From assembly GCF_000716535.1 (NCBI RefSeq), contig NZ_JNWV01000019.1, positions 62,001-126,000 on the forward strand: 64,000 nt of DNA, written 5' to 3'. Under the pieces are notes generated by a model. That model was given only the letters and a program-made list of their open reading frames with translations. It did not search any database and was not told the DNA's origin. Every line of letters begins with the position of its first letter. Within the stretch, counting starts at the first letter, position 1. This DNA is from Streptomyces flaveolus (GTDB lineage Bacteria > Actinomycetota > Actinomycetes > Streptomycetales > Streptomycetaceae). Below are positions 48,686 to 60,343 of this stretch, piece by piece. Made by a program: the position numbers and the translations under genes.

Positions 48686-49135
48686 ATGGACGGGGCGCGG
48701 ACGCGAAGCTCGGACGAGGTGGAGCGCGAGCTGCGGGAGCGCACCGCCGATCTCCAGCGGGTCAAGGCGGAGTACGACAACTATCGCAAGCGGGTACGGC
48801 GGGATCGGATGGCCGTGCGGGAGATCGCCGTCGCCAACGTTCTGACGGCCCTCCTGCCGGTGGTGGACGCCGTGGACCGGGCGTGCGCGCACGAACCGCT
48901 CACCCCGGGCCTGAAGGACATCGCCGACACGCTGCGGACCCAGCTGGGCTCGCTGGGGCTGCAGGCGTTCGGGGAGGAGGGCGAGCCGTTCGATCCGGCG
49001 TGCCACGAGGCGATCGTGCACCGTACGGCCCCGGGCGCGCAGCGGCTGCTCTGCGCGGAGATCCTGCGCCCCGGCTACCGCATCGGCGACCGCCTGCTAC
49101 GCCCCGCCCACGTGACGGTAACCGGCCCGCCGTGA
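48686..49135 (+). CDS. grpE: nucleotide exchange factor GrpE (short form)
   Basis: A 149-residue GrpE. The long N-terminal helix (TADLQRVKAEYDNYRKRVRRDR) and the C-terminal beta domain (FDPACHEAIVHR ... GYRIGDRLLRPAHVTV) are both present. It is clearly shorter than the usual streptomycete GrpE of about 210 residues because the acidic N-terminal extension is missing. It starts 2 bp after the dnaK stop, so it is coupled to it and exchanges ADP for ATP on this DnaK. Confidence 0.93.
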   Translation: MDGARTRSSDEVERELRERTADLQRVKAEYDNYRKRVRRDRMAVREIAVANVLTALLPVVDAVDRACAHEPLTPGLKDIADTLRTQLGSLGLQAFGEEGEPFDPACHEAIVHRTAPGAQRLLCAEILRPGYRIGDRLLRPAHVTVTGPP

Positions 49136-49189
49136 CCCCTGCGGGGCGGGCCGTGACCCTGCCGGGCGGGCCGTGACCCTGCGGGGCGG
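49129..49189 (+). repeat. three tandem 20-21 bp repeats
   Basis: The unit GCCGTGACCCTGCGGGGCGG occurs three times in tandem (49129, 49150, 49170) with few changes and covers the grpE stop. The repeats contain the stop codon TGA three times in one frame, so they cannot extend the gene. Confidence 0.75.
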
Positions 49190-49662
49190 GGGCGGGGCGG
49201 CTGGGAGGCGGAGGCTCCGGAGCGGGGCCCGGAGGGGGGTCTGCTTGGGGATTCGAGGCGGGCGTCTGCTCGGGGATTCGAGGGGGGAGGCGGGGGCACC
49301 GAGCCGCCGTAGCCGAGCGTGGAGGGACCCCGGCCGGCCGGCGGACCGGAGCTGCCTCGTCCACCGGCACGCGGGCCCGGCTCTGCCGGCGACCACCGAC
49401 CCGCCGTAGTCACTCGCGCACAGACCCCGCACCCCCCGGGGTACCGCCCCCACGGCCGCCGTGGCCACCCGCGCACAGAGCCCGGGGCCGACGAGCACGG
49501 CCAGCCGTAGCCACCGCCCGCGGAGACCGGCTCGGGGGGCGGGCCGGGAGCTGCCGCAGCCCTTGCTCACGGACCCGGCTCCGTCGGCAACTTGGAGGAT
49601 CCCTTGTCCATCTCGTGGACGGACCATAGCCACCCGGCGGAACGCGGTGCTACAAATGCCGC
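49136..49662. other. 527-bp GC-rich intergenic region
   Basis: After the tandem repeats, a further pair of direct repeats 25 bp apart (near 49241 and 49266, around GGGGATTCGAGG) appears. The open frames here have no ribosome site or protein-like composition. The last 100 bp should contain the promoter of the sensor gene; I cannot locate it. Confidence 0.5.
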
Positions 49663-52413
49663 ATGCCGGACGCATCCGGCCGATCCAGGCGCCGCCTCAG
49701 ATGGCGCACCGCGGTCGGTAAGAGCCCCCGCAGCGTCGCCGGGCAGGTCTTCCTGCTCCAGGTGGCGCTGGTGGTGCTGCTCGTGCTCTGCGCCGTCGTC
49801 GCCCTCGTCCTGCAGTCCAAGCGGGACACCAGCACGGAGGCCAGGCGCCGGTCCATAGCCGTCGCGGAGACCTTCGCCCACGCCCCGGGCCTGCTGCGCG
49901 CCCTGGAGAGCCCCGACCCGTCCCGTCTCCTCCAGCCGCTGACCGAGGCGGGACGCAGGTCGGCGGGCGTGGACTTCATCGTGGTCATGGACACCCACGG
50001 CATCCGCTACACCCATCCCATACCCGACCGGATCGGCGAGCGGTTCGTGGGCAACATAGGGCCGTCGCTGGCCGGGAAGGTCTACACCGAGAGCGTCCAC
50101 GGCCCGCTGGGCCACGAGGTCCAGGCCACCGTGCCCGTGGACGACGCCCACGGCAAGGTGGTCGCTCTCGTCTCCGCCGGACTGAAGGTCAAGCACGTCA
50201 CCAGCGAGCTGGACCGGCAGCTGCCGATCATCCTGGCCGCCGGGGGCGGCGCGCTCGTGGTGTCGACCGGCGGCACGGCCCTGGTGGGCCGCCGGCTGCG
50301 GCGGCAGACCCACGGCCTGGGCCCGGACGAGATGACCCGCATGTACGAGCACCACGACGCGGTCCTGCACTCGGTGCGCGAGGGCGTCCTCATCATCGGT
50401 GCCGACGGCCGGCTGCTGCTCGCCAACGACGAGGCCCGGCGCCTGCTGGAACTGCCCCCCGACGCCGAGGGCCGCACGGTGCGGGAGCTGCAGGAGCTCG
50501 ACCCGGCGACGGTCGAGCTGCTCGCCTCCGGACGCGAGGCCAGCGACGAGGTGCTCTTCGCCAAGGGGCGCCTGCTGGCGGTCAACCAGCGGCCCACCGA
50601 GTACGCGGGCGGCCCCCGGGGCACCGTCGTGACGCTCCGCGACTCCACCGAGCTGCAGGCGCTGTCCGGCCGGGCCGAGGCCGCCCGCGAGCGGCTGGAG
50701 CTGCTGTACGACGCGGGGCTGTGCATCGGCAGCACCCTGGACGTGGTCCGCACGGCCGACGAGCTGGCGCGGGTCGCCGTCCCCCGGTTCGCCGACTTCG
50801 TCACCGTCGACCTGGCCGACGCCGTCCTGCACGGGGAGGAACCGGCGCCGACGGCGCGGGACATCCGCCGGGTCGCCGTGAGCGGCATCGAGGACGACCA
50901 CCCCCTCTACGAGCTGGGCCGGCTGATCGACTTCCTGCCCTCCACCCCGCAGGGACGCGGCTACGGCGCCGGACACTCCGAGCTGGTGACCGAGCTGTCG
51001 AAGGCCGATGACTGGAAGGCGCAGGACCCCGAGCGGACCCGGCGGATCCTGGAGTACGGCATCCACTCGCTCATCGCCGCTCCCATCCGGGCGCGCGGTG
51101 TCGTCCTGGGGATGGCCAACTTCTGGCGGTCCAAGCGGGAGCCCTTCGACGCGGAGGAGCTGGCCCTGGCGGAGGAGCTGGTGGCCCGGGCCGCGGTCAG
51201 CATCGACAACGCCCGCCGGTACACCCGCGAGCACGCCCTCGCGGTCACCCTCCAGCGCAGTCTGCTGCCCCGGGCCCTGCCCGAGCAGAGCGCACTCGAG
51301 GTCGGCTACCGCTACCTGCCGGCGCAGTCGGGGGTGAGCGGGGACTGGTTCGACGTGATCCCGCTGCCGGGCGGCCGGGTGGCGCTGGTCGTCGGTGACG
51401 TGGTGGGGCACGGTCTGCACGCCGCGGCGACGATGGGCCGGCTGCGGACCGCGGTGCACAACTTCTCCACGCTCGACCTGCCGCCCGACGAGCTGCTCCA
51501 GCACATGGACGACCTGGTGGGCCGCCTCGACCAGGACGAGCCCTGCCCGCAGAAGTCCGACGAGATCGTCGGCGCCACCTGCCTGTACGCGATCTACGAC
51601 CCGGTGACGCGTCACTGCGTGATGGCCCGGGCCGGGCATCTCGCGCCCGCGCTGGTCGACCCGGACGGCGGCGTCACCTTCCCCGAGGTGCCGGCCGGAC
51701 CGCCGCTGGGCCTGGGCGGCCTGCCGTTCCAGACGGCCGAGCTGGAGCTGGCCGAGGGCAGCCAGCTCGTCCTGTACACCGACGGTCTGATCGAGGACCG
51801 CAGGCGGGACCTGGACGAGGGCATGGAGCTGCTGCGCCGGGCCCTGGCGGGTCACCCCGGCCGGTCCCCGGAGGAGAGCTGCCGGGCGGTGCTGGAGCAG
51901 TTGCTGCCCGAGCGTCCCGGGGACGACGTCGCCCTGCTCGTGGCGCGCACCCGGGCCCTGCCGGCCGACCGGGTCGCCGACTGGGACGTGCCGCGCGACC
52001 CGGCCGCCGTGTCGGGGATGCGGGGGGCGGTCTCGGCCAAGCTGGCCGAGTGGGAGCTGTCCGAGCTGGGCTTCGGGATGGAGCTGGTGCTGAGCGAGCT
52101 GATCACCAACGCCATCCGGTACGGCTCCGACCCGATCCATGTGCGGCTCATCCATGACCGCGCGCTGATCTGCGAGGTGGCCGACGGCAGCAGCACCTCA
52201 CCGCACCTGCGGTACGCGGCGACGACCGACGAGGGCGGCCGGGGTCTGTTCCTGGTCTCGCAGCTGGCCGAGCGCTGGGGCACCCGCTACACACCCCAGG
52301 GCAAGGTGATCTGGGCGGAGCTGGCGGCGCCGGATCCCACGCGGATGTTCGGGGACTTCACGGACCTGGAGGACCTCGGGGACCTGGAGGACCTGGGGGA
52401 CCTCGGGGACTGA
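49663..52413 (+). CDS. SpoIIE-type sensor phosphatase with GAF, PAS and kinase-like domains
   Basis: A 916-residue membrane signalling protein. A first membrane helix (27-52), a short outside sensor (CitA/DcuS-like, residues 55-185) and a second helix (187-212) come first. Then a PAS domain (230-325), a GAF domain (345-520), a SpoIIE/PP2C phosphatase (545-745, SGDWFDVIPLPGGRVALVVGDVVGHG near 556) and an HATPase anti-sigma-type domain (760-880, ELVLSELITNAIRYG). It ends in LEDLGD repeats. Such proteins act in partner switching of sigma-factor control; partners are not in the window. Confidence 0.9.
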   Translation: MPDASGRSRRRLRWRTAVGKSPRSVAGQVFLLQVALVVLLVLCAVVALVLQSKRDTSTEARRRSIAVAETFAHAPGLLRALESPDPSRLLQPLTEAGRRSAGVDFIVVMDTHGIRYTHPIPDRIGERFVGNIGPSLAGKVYTESVHGPLGHEVQATVPVDDAHGKVVALVSAGLKVKHVTSELDRQLPIILAAGGGALVVSTGGTALVGRRLRRQTHGLGPDEMTRMYEHHDAVLHSVREGVLIIGADGRLLLANDEARRLLELPPDAEGRTVRELQELDPATVELLASGREASDEVLFAKGRLLAVNQRPTEYAGGPRGTVVTLRDSTELQALSGRAEAARERLELLYDAGLCIGSTLDVVRTADELARVAVPRFADFVTVDLADAVLHGEEPAPTARDIRRVAVSGIEDDHPLYELGRLIDFLPSTPQGRGYGAGHSELVTELSKADDWKAQDPERTRRILEYGIHSLIAAPIRARGVVLGMANFWRSKREPFDAEELALAEELVARAAVSIDNARRYTREHALAVTLQRSLLPRALPEQSALEVGYRYLPAQSGVSGDWFDVIPLPGGRVALVVGDVVGHGLHAAATMGRLRTAVHNFSTLDLPPDELLQHMDDLVGRLDQDEPCPQKSDEIVGATCLYAIYDPVTRHCVMARAGHLAPALVDPDGGVTFPEVPAGPPLGLGGLPFQTAELELAEGSQLVLYTDGLIEDRRRDLDEGMELLRRALAGHPGRSPEESCRAVLEQLLPERPGDDVALLVARTRALPADRVADWDVPRDPAAVSGMRGAVSAKLAEWELSELGFGMELVLSELITNAIRYGSDPIHVRLIHDRALICEVADGSSTSPHLRYAATTDEGGRGLFLVSQLAERWGTRYTPQGKVIWAELAAPDPTRMFGDFTDLEDLGDLEDLGDLGD

Positions 52414-52438
52414 CGGTTCCGACGCCGGGGTACGGCGA

Positions 52439-52472
52439 AGGGCCGTACCCCCGGCACCGGGGGTACGGCCCT
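52439..52472. terminator. terminator between sensor gene and acnA
   Basis: A perfect 15-bp stem (AGGGCCGTACCCCCG with its complement, loop GCAC) in the gap between two convergent genes; bidirectional. Confidence 0.85.
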
Positions 52473-52491
52473 GACGGCTGTGCCGTACCGC

Positions 52492-55309
<2,818 letters not shown>

Positions 55310-55339
55310 GGAGTGGCGGCTACGGTGCGCCTCGGCAGA

Positions 55340-55357
55340 TATCTCGATGTCGAGATA
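55340..55357. promoter_or_regulatory. perfect palindrome TATCTCGA-TG-TCGAGATA
   Basis: An 8+2+8 bp perfect inverted repeat 131 bp upstream of acnA. Its form is typical of MarR-type operators (ATCTnGAnnTCnAGAT). The regulator is not identified. Confidence 0.5.
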
Positions 55358-55804
55358 ACTCTAGTACATGGGCGCGGCTCGGTCATGCCCGACCCGGCCC
55401 TGGGATGCCCGGACGTCACGCGCCGCGCCGCAGCCGCAGACCCTCCCGGCGAGCGAGGCCCCTGCCGACGGAGACGCGCCACCTCGGCGCCGCCGCCCGC
55501 AGGTCACCGCCCGGCACCCCCGATCCGGAGGCGCGCGCCGGAATGACCCCGGCCCGGAGGCGTGCCGCTCGGCACCGCACCCGTAAGCACTCAGCCCGGC
55601 GACCCCGATGCGGCGCCGCCCGGCCGCCACCCCTGTGCGCAACCGCACCCGGCGGTCCACAGTCCGCGAGCCCCCAACCCAGTCCGAACTAATACGGCAT
55701 CAGCCGATTTGTCCATACTTGTCCGACCGCACAGCACGCGTGCGGCCAACCGATCCTGACGGCCCGTCACCGGCATCGCCCGAATGGACCCCCTGACGGG
55801 CGCC

Positions 55805-55820
55805 ATCTCATATCTGAGAT
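55805..55820. promoter_or_regulatory. palindrome at the murA-like start, candidate autoregulatory site
   Basis: ATCTCA-TATC-TGAGAT ends 12 bp before the start codon. Since the encoded protein carries an N-terminal DNA-binding domain, the site could be its own operator. Confidence 0.5.
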
Positions 55821-55832
55821 AGCCTCAGCCTC

Positions 55833-57362
55833 ATGTCAGACGACTACCTCGTACGCATCGGCAAGCTCATCCGTGACGCCCGGCAACACCGGGGCTGGAC
55901 TCAGGCGCAGCTCGCGGAGGCTCTCGGAACCAGCCAGAGCGCGGTCAACCGCATCGAGCGCGGCAACCAGAACATCAGCCTTGAGATGATCGCCCGAATC
56001 GGTGAAGCCCTGGACAGCGAGATCGTGTCGCTGGGCTACGCGGGTCCGATGCATCTGCGCGTGGTCGGCGGCCGCCGTCTGTCCGGCGCCATCGACGTCA
56101 AGACGAGCAAGAACGCGTGCGTGGCGCTGCTGTGCGCCTCGCTGCTGAACAAGGGGCGCACGGTGCTGCGCCGGGTGGCCCGGATCGAGGAGGTGTACCG
56201 CCTGCTGGAGGTGCTCAACTCCATCGGCGTGCGCACCCGCTGGATCAACGACGGCGTCGACCTCGAACTCGTCCCGCCCGCCGAGCTGGAGATGGACGCG
56301 ATCGACGCGGAGGCGGCCGTCCGCACCCGCTCGATCATCATGTTCCTGGGCCCGCTGTTGCACCGCATGGACGCCTTCAAGCTGCCGTACGCCGGCGGCT
56401 GCGACCTGGGCACGCGGACCATCGAGCCGCACATGATCGCGCTGCGCCGGTTCGGCCTGGACGTCGCGGCCACCGAGGGTCAGTACCACGCCCGGGTGGA
56501 CCGCTCCCTCCGCCCCGGCCGCCCGATCGTCCTGACCGAGCGCGGCGACACCGTGACCGAGAACGCTCTCCTCGCGGCCGCCCGGCACGACGGCGTCACG
56601 GTCATCCGCAACGCCTCCTCCAACTACATGGTCCAGGACCTGTGTTTCTTCCTGGAGGCGCTGGGCGTCAGGGTGGAGGGCATCGGCACCACCACGCTCA
56701 CCGTGCACGGCGTGCCGAACATCGACGTGGACGTCGACTACTCCCCCTCCGAGGACCCGGTCGAGGCGATGAGCCTGCTGGCCGCCGCCGTGGTCACCGA
56801 GTCCGAGCTGACGGTGCGCCGGGTGCCCATCGAGTTCCTGGAGATCGAGCTGGCGGTCCTGGAGGAGATGGGCCTCGACCACGACCGGTCGCCGGAGTAC
56901 TTCGCGGACAACGGCCGCACCCGCCTGGTCGACCTCACGGTCCGCCCCTCCAAGCTGGAGGCGCCGATCGACAAGATCCACCCGATGCCGTTCCCCGGCC
57001 TGAACATCGACAACGTCCCCTTCTTCGCGGCCATCGCCGCGTCGGCGCAGGGACAGACCCTCATCCACGACTGGGTGTACGACAACCGGGCGATCTACCT
57101 GACCGACCTCAACCGCCTCGGCGGACGGCTCCAGCTGCTGGACCCGCACCGGGTGCTGGTCGAGGGCCCGACCCGCTGGCGCGCCGCCGAGATGATGTGC
57201 CCGCCGGCCCTGCGTCCCGCGGTGGTCGTGCTGCTGGCGATGATGGCGGCCGAGGGCACGTCGGTGCTGCGCAACGTGTACGTCATCAACCGCGGCTACG
57301 AGGACCTGGCCGAGCGCCTGAACTCGGTCGGGGCACAGATCGAGATCTTCCGGGACATCTGA
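55833..57362 (+). CDS. murA: MurA-like UDP-GlcNAc enolpyruvyl transferase with N-terminal XRE domain
   Basis: A 509-residue fusion. Residues 5-62 are an XRE/Cro helix-turn-helix (GKLIRDARQHRGWTQAQLAEALGTSQSAVNRIERG). From residue 66 follows the EPSP/MurA fold: VKTSKNACVALL keeps the Lys-Asn of the UDP-GlcNAc site, Cys190 in YAGGCDLGTR matches the fosfomycin-target cysteine of MurA, and PGLNIDNVPFF holds the Asp. It may make peptidoglycan precursor or act as a regulator. A palindrome lies at its start, and the promoter appears very close to the ATG. Confidence 0.86.
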   Translation: MSDDYLVRIGKLIRDARQHRGWTQAQLAEALGTSQSAVNRIERGNQNISLEMIARIGEALDSEIVSLGYAGPMHLRVVGGRRLSGAIDVKTSKNACVALLCASLLNKGRTVLRRVARIEEVYRLLEVLNSIGVRTRWINDGVDLELVPPAELEMDAIDAEAAVRTRSIIMFLGPLLHRMDAFKLPYAGGCDLGTRTIEPHMIALRRFGLDVAATEGQYHARVDRSLRPGRPIVLTERGDTVTENALLAAARHDGVTVIRNASSNYMVQDLCFFLEALGVRVEGIGTTTLTVHGVPNIDVDVDYSPSEDPVEAMSLLAAAVVTESELTVRRVPIEFLEIELAVLEEMGLDHDRSPEYFADNGRTRLVDLTVRPSKLEAPIDKIHPMPFPGLNIDNVPFFAAIAASAQGQTLIHDWVYDNRAIYLTDLNRLGGRLQLLDPHRVLVEGPTRWRAAEMMCPPALRPAVVVLLAMMAAEGTSVLRNVYVINRGYEDLAERLNSVGAQIEIFRDI

Positions 57363-57396
57363 GCCTCCTCTGAAACCCCTCGGAGCAAGCGCCACC

Positions 57397-57438
57397 GCGC
57401 CCCTCCTGACCCACGGCGACGTGGGGCGGGAGGGGCGC
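57397..57438. terminator. terminator of the murA-like gene
   Basis: GCGCCCCTCC pairs with GGAGGGGCGC, with an inner CCCAC/GTGGG stem, 35 bp after the stop codon. Confidence 0.7.
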
Positions 57439-57753
57439 TCTGGTGGGAGCAGGGCGTGTCCCGTGGCCGACGGGAGGAGATCACTTCTCGGTTCGGCGCG
57501 CGGTGGGGACGGGGACCGACGGTGCTCCGCAGGACGGCTGGGACGGCCGGGTCGCCGCCGTTCGGGTGAGGCGTGGCGGGGGTCGCGCCGCGCGGAAACC
57601 AAGGAATACGGAGCCATCGGCGCTTCCGGGCGGAGTGAATGGACCGATGAGAAGTGGCAGCCTGCTGTCCGCCTCGCCAGACTGAAACCGGTGGTTCCTG
57701 ATCAGGAACCGTCCGGCCGGCCATTGGCGATCCATACGTCCTCAGGAGATGTA
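57439..57753. promoter_or_regulatory. upstream region of the biosynthetic operon
   Basis: After the murA-like terminator, 315 bp lead to the first biosynthetic gene. No open frame with coding features is present here. An 18-bp perfect palindrome (57693-57710, listed separately) lies 44 bp before the start codon, and the GC content drops a little near 57600-57750. Confidence 0.5.
57693..57710. promoter_or_regulatory. 18-bp perfect palindrome before the biosynthetic operon
   Basis: GGTTCCTGATCAGGAACC is identical on both strands, 44-61 bp ahead of the first gene. Such a site between promoter and start suggests a repressor or activator of the pathway. It matches no regulator consensus I know. 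Confidence 0.6.
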
Positions 57754-60330
57754 ATGGTGGAGCAGTCCTCCGAGATCCCCATATCCCGGCCCGACGAAGC
57801 TGCCGTCACCCTGAGCGACTCCGGGTCCGGCAGAGTGCAGACCGAGCGGAAACTCGCGGAAACACTGGCCGAGCTCACCGGCTGCGACGATGTTCCGGCC
57901 GAAAGTCACTTCTTCAACGACCTCGGCGCGAATTCCCTGGTGATGGCCCAGTTCTGCGCGCGGCTGAGGAAAAACCCGGATCTCCCCTCGCCGTCCATGC
58001 GGGACATCTACCGGCATCCCACGATTCGGAGCCTGACGGCCGCCCTCGTCCAGGCCGCTGCCGCCGATACGCCCGCGCCCGCGCCGGAACCCACGGCGCC
58101 CCCCGCTCCGGTGGCGCGCGCGAGCCGCGCCCACCATCTGCTGTGCGGGACGGCCCAGCTACTGATCTTCCTGGTGTATTCCCTCGTCTGGGGATTCGCC
58201 ACCGCCCGGGGGTACGAGTGGATAGCGGCCGGTTCCGGGTTCGTCGGCATCTACGTGCGGTCGCTGCTGTTCGGCGGCATCGGTTTCCTCGCCCTGTGCA
58301 TATTTCCGGTCATCGCGAAATGGCTGCTCGTCGGCCGCTGGAAACCGGGTGAGTTCCCCATCTGGGGGGCGGCGTATCTGCGCTTCTGGTTCGTGAAGGT
58401 GCTGCTGCACGCGAATCCTATGGTGTTCTTCGTCGGGACCCCCCTGTATGTGCTGTACCTGCGGGCCCTGGGCGCGCGGATCGGCAAGGGCGTCACGATC
58501 CTCTCCCGCACCGTCCCGGTCTGCACCGACCTGCTGACGGTCGGCGCCGGGACGGTGATCCGCAAGGACGCGTTCTTCCTCTGCTACCGCGCCCACGCCG
58601 GCCGCATCCAGACCGGGCGGGTCACGCTGGGCCGGGACGCGTACGTCGGCGAGAAGACCGTCCTGGACATCGACACCTCACTGGGCGACGGCGCACAACT
58701 GGGCCACTCCTCCGCGCTGCACAGCGGCCAGGCGGTACCGGACGGCGAGCGGTGGCACGGCTCCCCGGCGGAGCCCGCCCAGGTCGACTACCTGCGGGTC
58801 CCGCCGGTCAGGTGCGGCACCGTGCGCAGGGCCTGGTTCGGTGCTCTCACGCTGCTGCAGACGGTCTTCCTGTACCTGCCGCTCACCCTCGGCGGCGTGT
58901 ACATGCTGTTCACCGAGGTACCGGCGATCGGCAAGCGGCTCGACCCGCAGACGGCGGTGCTGACCCGGCCGGAACTGATCCCGGACGCGCTCGGCGTCTC
59001 GCTGGCCCTGTTCTCCGGCTTCCTCGTCGTGGGCCTCGTGGTCCTGTACACCGTTCCCCGTCTGATGGGTCTGTTCGTCAAACCCGACCGGGTGTATCCG
59101 CTCTACGGATTCCACTACACCCTGCACCGGACGGCGGCACGCATGACGAACATCAAGTTCTTCGCGTGGCTCTTCGGTGACAGTTCGTACATCGTGCATT
59201 ATCTGCGCGGACTCGGCTACGACCTGTCACGGGTGGAGCAGACCGGCTCCAATTTCGGCACCGAGATGCAGCACGAGACGCCTTTCATGGTCACGGTCGG
59301 CAGTGGGACGATGATCGCCGACGGCCTCTCCGTCATCAACGCCGACTATTCCAGCACGTCCTTCCGGGTGTCCCGGGTGGAGATCGGTCCGCGCAATTTC
59401 CTGGGCAACAACATCGCCTTTCCCGTGGGCGGCAGGACGGGCGAGAACTGCCTTCTCGCCACCAAGGTGATGATTCCCCTCGACGGCGAGGTACGGGAAG
59501 GCGTGGGACTGCTCGGTTCGCCGTGTTTCGAGATTCCCCGCTCGGTGGACCGGGACGCCCGGTTCGACCATCTCCGGGAAGGCGAGGAACTGCACCGCCA
59601 CCTCAGCGCGAAGAACCGCTACAACCTGCGCTCCATGGCCCTGATGCTGGGCATGCGCTGGTTCCTCGTCTTCGCGCTCACCCTGTTCGGACTCGTCTCC
59701 GTGGACCTGTACGGCGCGGTCGGGCACGTGGTGATCGCCCTGTACCTGGCCATGACGCTCGCGTTCTCCACCGGCTATTACATCCTCGTGGAGCGCTGCC
59801 TGACGAGGTTCCGCGCGCTCACCCCGCAGTTGTGTTCCATCTACCATCCGATTTTCTGGTGGCACGAGCGCGTGTGGAAAATGCCGTCCCAATATCTCAA
59901 CATCTTCAACGGGACACCGTTCAAAGCCCTGGTCTGGCGACTGCTGGGAGTACGCATCGGCCGCCAGGTGTTCGACGACGGCTGCTACATCACCGAACGC
60001 ACCCTGGCCACCATCGGCGACGACTGCACCCTCAACGCCGGGAGCAAGATCCAGTGCCACTCCCAGGAGGACGGCACGTTCAAGTCCGACGGCAGCACGC
60101 TCGGCGCCGGCTGCACGCTGGGCGTCGGCGCCCATGTCCACTACGGCGTGACCATGGGCGACGGCGCGGTGCTCGCACCCGACTCCTTCCTCATGAAGGG
60201 CGAGGAAGTCCCCGCGCACGCGCACTGGGGCGGCAACCCGGCCGTGGACATGCCCGGGACCGGCAACCGGCCCGGCGGCACGGACCGGGCCCTGGAAGCG
60301 ACCGACGCCCCCGAGTCCGTCACGAGGTGA
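57754..60330 (+). CDS. Pls/PosA-like NRPS terminal protein: carrier domain plus membrane and left-handed helix domains, no adenylation domain
   Basis: An 858-residue protein. Residues 30-105 are a peptidyl carrier domain with the phosphopantetheine Ser61 (DLGANSLVMAQF). The remainder resembles the C-terminal part of epsilon-poly-lysine synthetase-like proteins (NRPS terminal domain family): about six membrane helices (near 128-150, 165-195, 212-235, 365-385, 410-435, 640-690) and three cytoplasmic hexapeptide-repeat segments (such as ARIGKGVTI, VTLGRDAYVG, GDDCTLNAGSK). Usual members begin with an adenylation domain, which is missing here. The next gene can supply it. Start ATG has AGGAG six bases before it. 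Confidence 0.8.
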   Translation: MVEQSSEIPISRPDEAAVTLSDSGSGRVQTERKLAETLAELTGCDDVPAESHFFNDLGANSLVMAQFCARLRKNPDLPSPSMRDIYRHPTIRSLTAALVQAAAADTPAPAPEPTAPPAPVARASRAHHLLCGTAQLLIFLVYSLVWGFATARGYEWIAAGSGFVGIYVRSLLFGGIGFLALCIFPVIAKWLLVGRWKPGEFPIWGAAYLRFWFVKVLLHANPMVFFVGTPLYVLYLRALGARIGKGVTILSRTVPVCTDLLTVGAGTVIRKDAFFLCYRAHAGRIQTGRVTLGRDAYVGEKTVLDIDTSLGDGAQLGHSSALHSGQAVPDGERWHGSPAEPAQVDYLRVPPVRCGTVRRAWFGALTLLQTVFLYLPLTLGGVYMLFTEVPAIGKRLDPQTAVLTRPELIPDALGVSLALFSGFLVVGLVVLYTVPRLMGLFVKPDRVYPLYGFHYTLHRTAARMTNIKFFAWLFGDSSYIVHYLRGLGYDLSRVEQTGSNFGTEMQHETPFMVTVGSGTMIADGLSVINADYSSTSFRVSRVEIGPRNFLGNNIAFPVGGRTGENCLLATKVMIPLDGEVREGVGLLGSPCFEIPRSVDRDARFDHLREGEELHRHLSAKNRYNLRSMALMLGMRWFLVFALTLFGLVSVDLYGAVGHVVIALYLAMTLAFSTGYYILVERCLTRFRALTPQLCSIYHPIFWWHERVWKMPSQYLNIFNGTPFKALVWRLLGVRIGRQVFDDGCYITERTLATIGDDCTLNAGSKIQCHSQEDGTFKSDGSTLGAGCTLGVGAHVHYGVTMGDGAVLAPDSFLMKGEEVPAHAHWGGNPAVDMPGTGNRPGGTDRALEATDAPESVTR

Positions 60331-60343
60331 GGAAGGCCATTCG

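Noticed and set aside
57443..57685. An 80-codon frame before the biosynthetic operon.
   Set aside because: Has no ribosome site and its composition is like the shadow frames elsewhere; it also leads into the palindrome region.
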